A DNA stretch of 6,508 nt, taken from NCBI GenBank assembly GCA_023412765.1, contig JAEZBX010000322.1:1-6508 (forward strand), read 5' to 3'. This stretch comes from Bacteroidota bacterium. Its GTDB lineage: Bacteria; Bacteroidota; Bacteroidia; Cytophagales; Cyclobacteriaceae. The notes below the pieces were generated by a model that worked only from the letters and a program-made list of their open reading frames with translations, did not search any database and was not told the DNA's origin. Below, piece after piece: positions 5,585-6,508 of this stretch. Each line of letters begins with the position of its first letter. Position 1 is the stretch's first letter. The translations under genes were made by a program, and so were the position numbers.

Positions 5585-6508
5585 ATGAAAAAAGTCGCTT
5601 TCTATACGCTTGGCTGTAAACTCAACTACTCTGAGACATCCACCATTTCTCGTTCGTTCGAGGAAAAAGGCTATAAGAAAGTGGGGTTTACTGAAACTCC
5701 GGATATTTTTATTATCAATACCTGTTCGGTTACGGAGAACGCAGACAAAAAATGCGCAAAGGTTGTCCGGGAAGCACGGGGCATTTCTCCTGACGCTTAT
5801 GTGGCAATTATTGGTTGTTATGCACAATTGAAACCTACCGAGATCGCATCCATCCCTGGTGTTGATGCGGTGTTGGGAGCCGCCGAAAAATTCAGGTTGA
5901 TAGAGTTACTGGATGGATTTATAAGGCAGCCTTCAGCGCAGGTCTTTTCTTCAGACATAGAACAGGCTAACCGCTTTAATACCTCCTACTCACTCTACGA
6001 CCGAACACGAACATTTCTTAAAGTTCAGGATGGCTGCGATTATTCCTGTACTTTCTGCACAATACCATTGGCGCGTGGCGCTAGCCGAAGTGACTCAAGC
6101 GAAAATATTGTGCGGACGGCGAAGGAGATTGGTAAGACTGATGTTCGCGAAATCGTTCTCACCGGCGTTAACACAGGCGACTTCGGAATTCGTGACGGTA
6201 TCCGGAAAGAACGCTTTATCGATCTTATCACTATGCTTGACAACGTAGAGGGTATTGATCGATTCAGGATATCTTCAATTGAACCTAATTTGCTCACCAA
6301 CGAAATTATCGAATTCGTTGCCAGGTCGAACAAATTTGTGCCTCACTTCCACGTGCCGCTTCAATCAGGATCCAACCGAATACTGAAACTCATGAAGCGT
6401 CGATACCTGCGCGAGTTGTATGCGGATCGCGTTCAACAAATAAAATTTGCAATGCCGATGGCATGTATCGGTGTGGATGTAATTGTAGGTTTCCCTGGAG
6501 AAACAGAT
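5585..6508 (+). CDS. mtaB: tRNA t6A37 C2-methylthiotransferase MtaB, 3' end beyond window
   Basis: The first 308 codons of a radical-SAM methylthiotransferase are present and the frame is open to the window end; family members run to about 430-450 residues. MtaB adds a methylthio group to N6-threonylcarbamoyladenosine at position 37 of ANN-decoding tRNAs, in the cytoplasm. The N-terminal UPF0004 domain (about 1-100) has the three auxiliary-cluster cysteines: Cys11 (TLGCKLNYSE), Cys47 (NTCSVT) and Cys78 (GCYAQ). The radical-SAM domain carries CDYSCTFC with Cys151, Cys155 and Cys158. GVNTGDFG (194-201), SSIEP (230-234) and VPLQSGSN (257-264) also fit. The CKLNYSE and GVNTGDFG wording favours MtaB over MiaB or RimO. 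The ATG is fixed by the conserved start KKVAFYTLGC. There is no Shine-Dalgarno sequence, and a candidate promoter lies 6 bases upstream, suggesting a leaderless mRNA. Confidence 0.95.
   Translation, partial: MKKVAFYTLGCKLNYSETSTISRSFEEKGYKKVGFTETPDIFIINTCSVTENADKKCAKVVREARGISPDAYVAIIGCYAQLKPTEIASIPGVDAVLGAAEKFRLIELLDGFIRQPSAQVFSSDIEQANRFNTSYSLYDRTRTFLKVQDGCDYSCTFCTIPLARGASRSDSSENIVRTAKEIGKTDVREIVLTGVNTGDFGIRDGIRKERFIDLITMLDNVEGIDRFRISSIEPNLLTNEIIEFVARSNKFVPHFHVPLQSGSNRILKLMKRRYLRELYADRVQQIKFAMPMACIGVDVIVGFPGETD

Overview
The window looks like a chromosomal segment of a Bacteroidota species, probably of the Cytophagales type; the lineage is inferred. Support comes from the TrpRS signature variant (GRPHLGN), a secreted DUF1573 protein, a phylum-typical ~576-residue phospho-sugar mutase, the absence of Shine-Dalgarno sequences, and several TAnnTTTG boxes, the -7 element of the Bacteroidota sigma factor. 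No phage, transposase, CRISPR, tRNA or rRNA gene is visible.

Layout. Positions 1-153 are intergenic and largely made of 7-bp tandem repeats. A secreted DUF1573 protein gene follows on the minus strand (154-1230). It is divergent from trpS (1299-2270, tryptophanyl-tRNA synthetase) across a 68-bp gap with a candidate promoter on each strand. trpS converges, with only 4 bp between stop codons, on a small uncharacterised acidic protein gene (2275-2640, minus). That gene is divergent from a probable two-gene operon: a phosphohexomutase (2789-4519) and a DinB-like protein (4519-5037), joined by a TAATG stop/start overlap. A 547-bp gene-free stretch then carries four TAGTTAT heptamers and a degenerate tandem array of six ~77-bp units plus a partial seventh. 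That partial unit runs straight into the promoter of mtaB (5585 onward), which encodes a tRNA t6A37 methylthiotransferase and is cut by the window end.

The genes are housekeeping functions (tRNA charging, tRNA modification, sugar-phosphate interconversion) plus envelope or hypothetical proteins. They do not form one pathway. I see no candidate new multi-gene system.

The unexplained part is the repetitive DNA. It comprises (i) four sequence-distinct tandem repeats that all have a 7-bp period, two of them starting at or next to a TAG stop codon and one lying inside the end of the DinB gene; (ii) the ~77-bp array upstream of mtaB; and (iii) a shared arrangement at both ends of the window (GTTA-type heptamers, then GTGGG, then ACCGAT), suggesting a dispersed intergenic repeat family.
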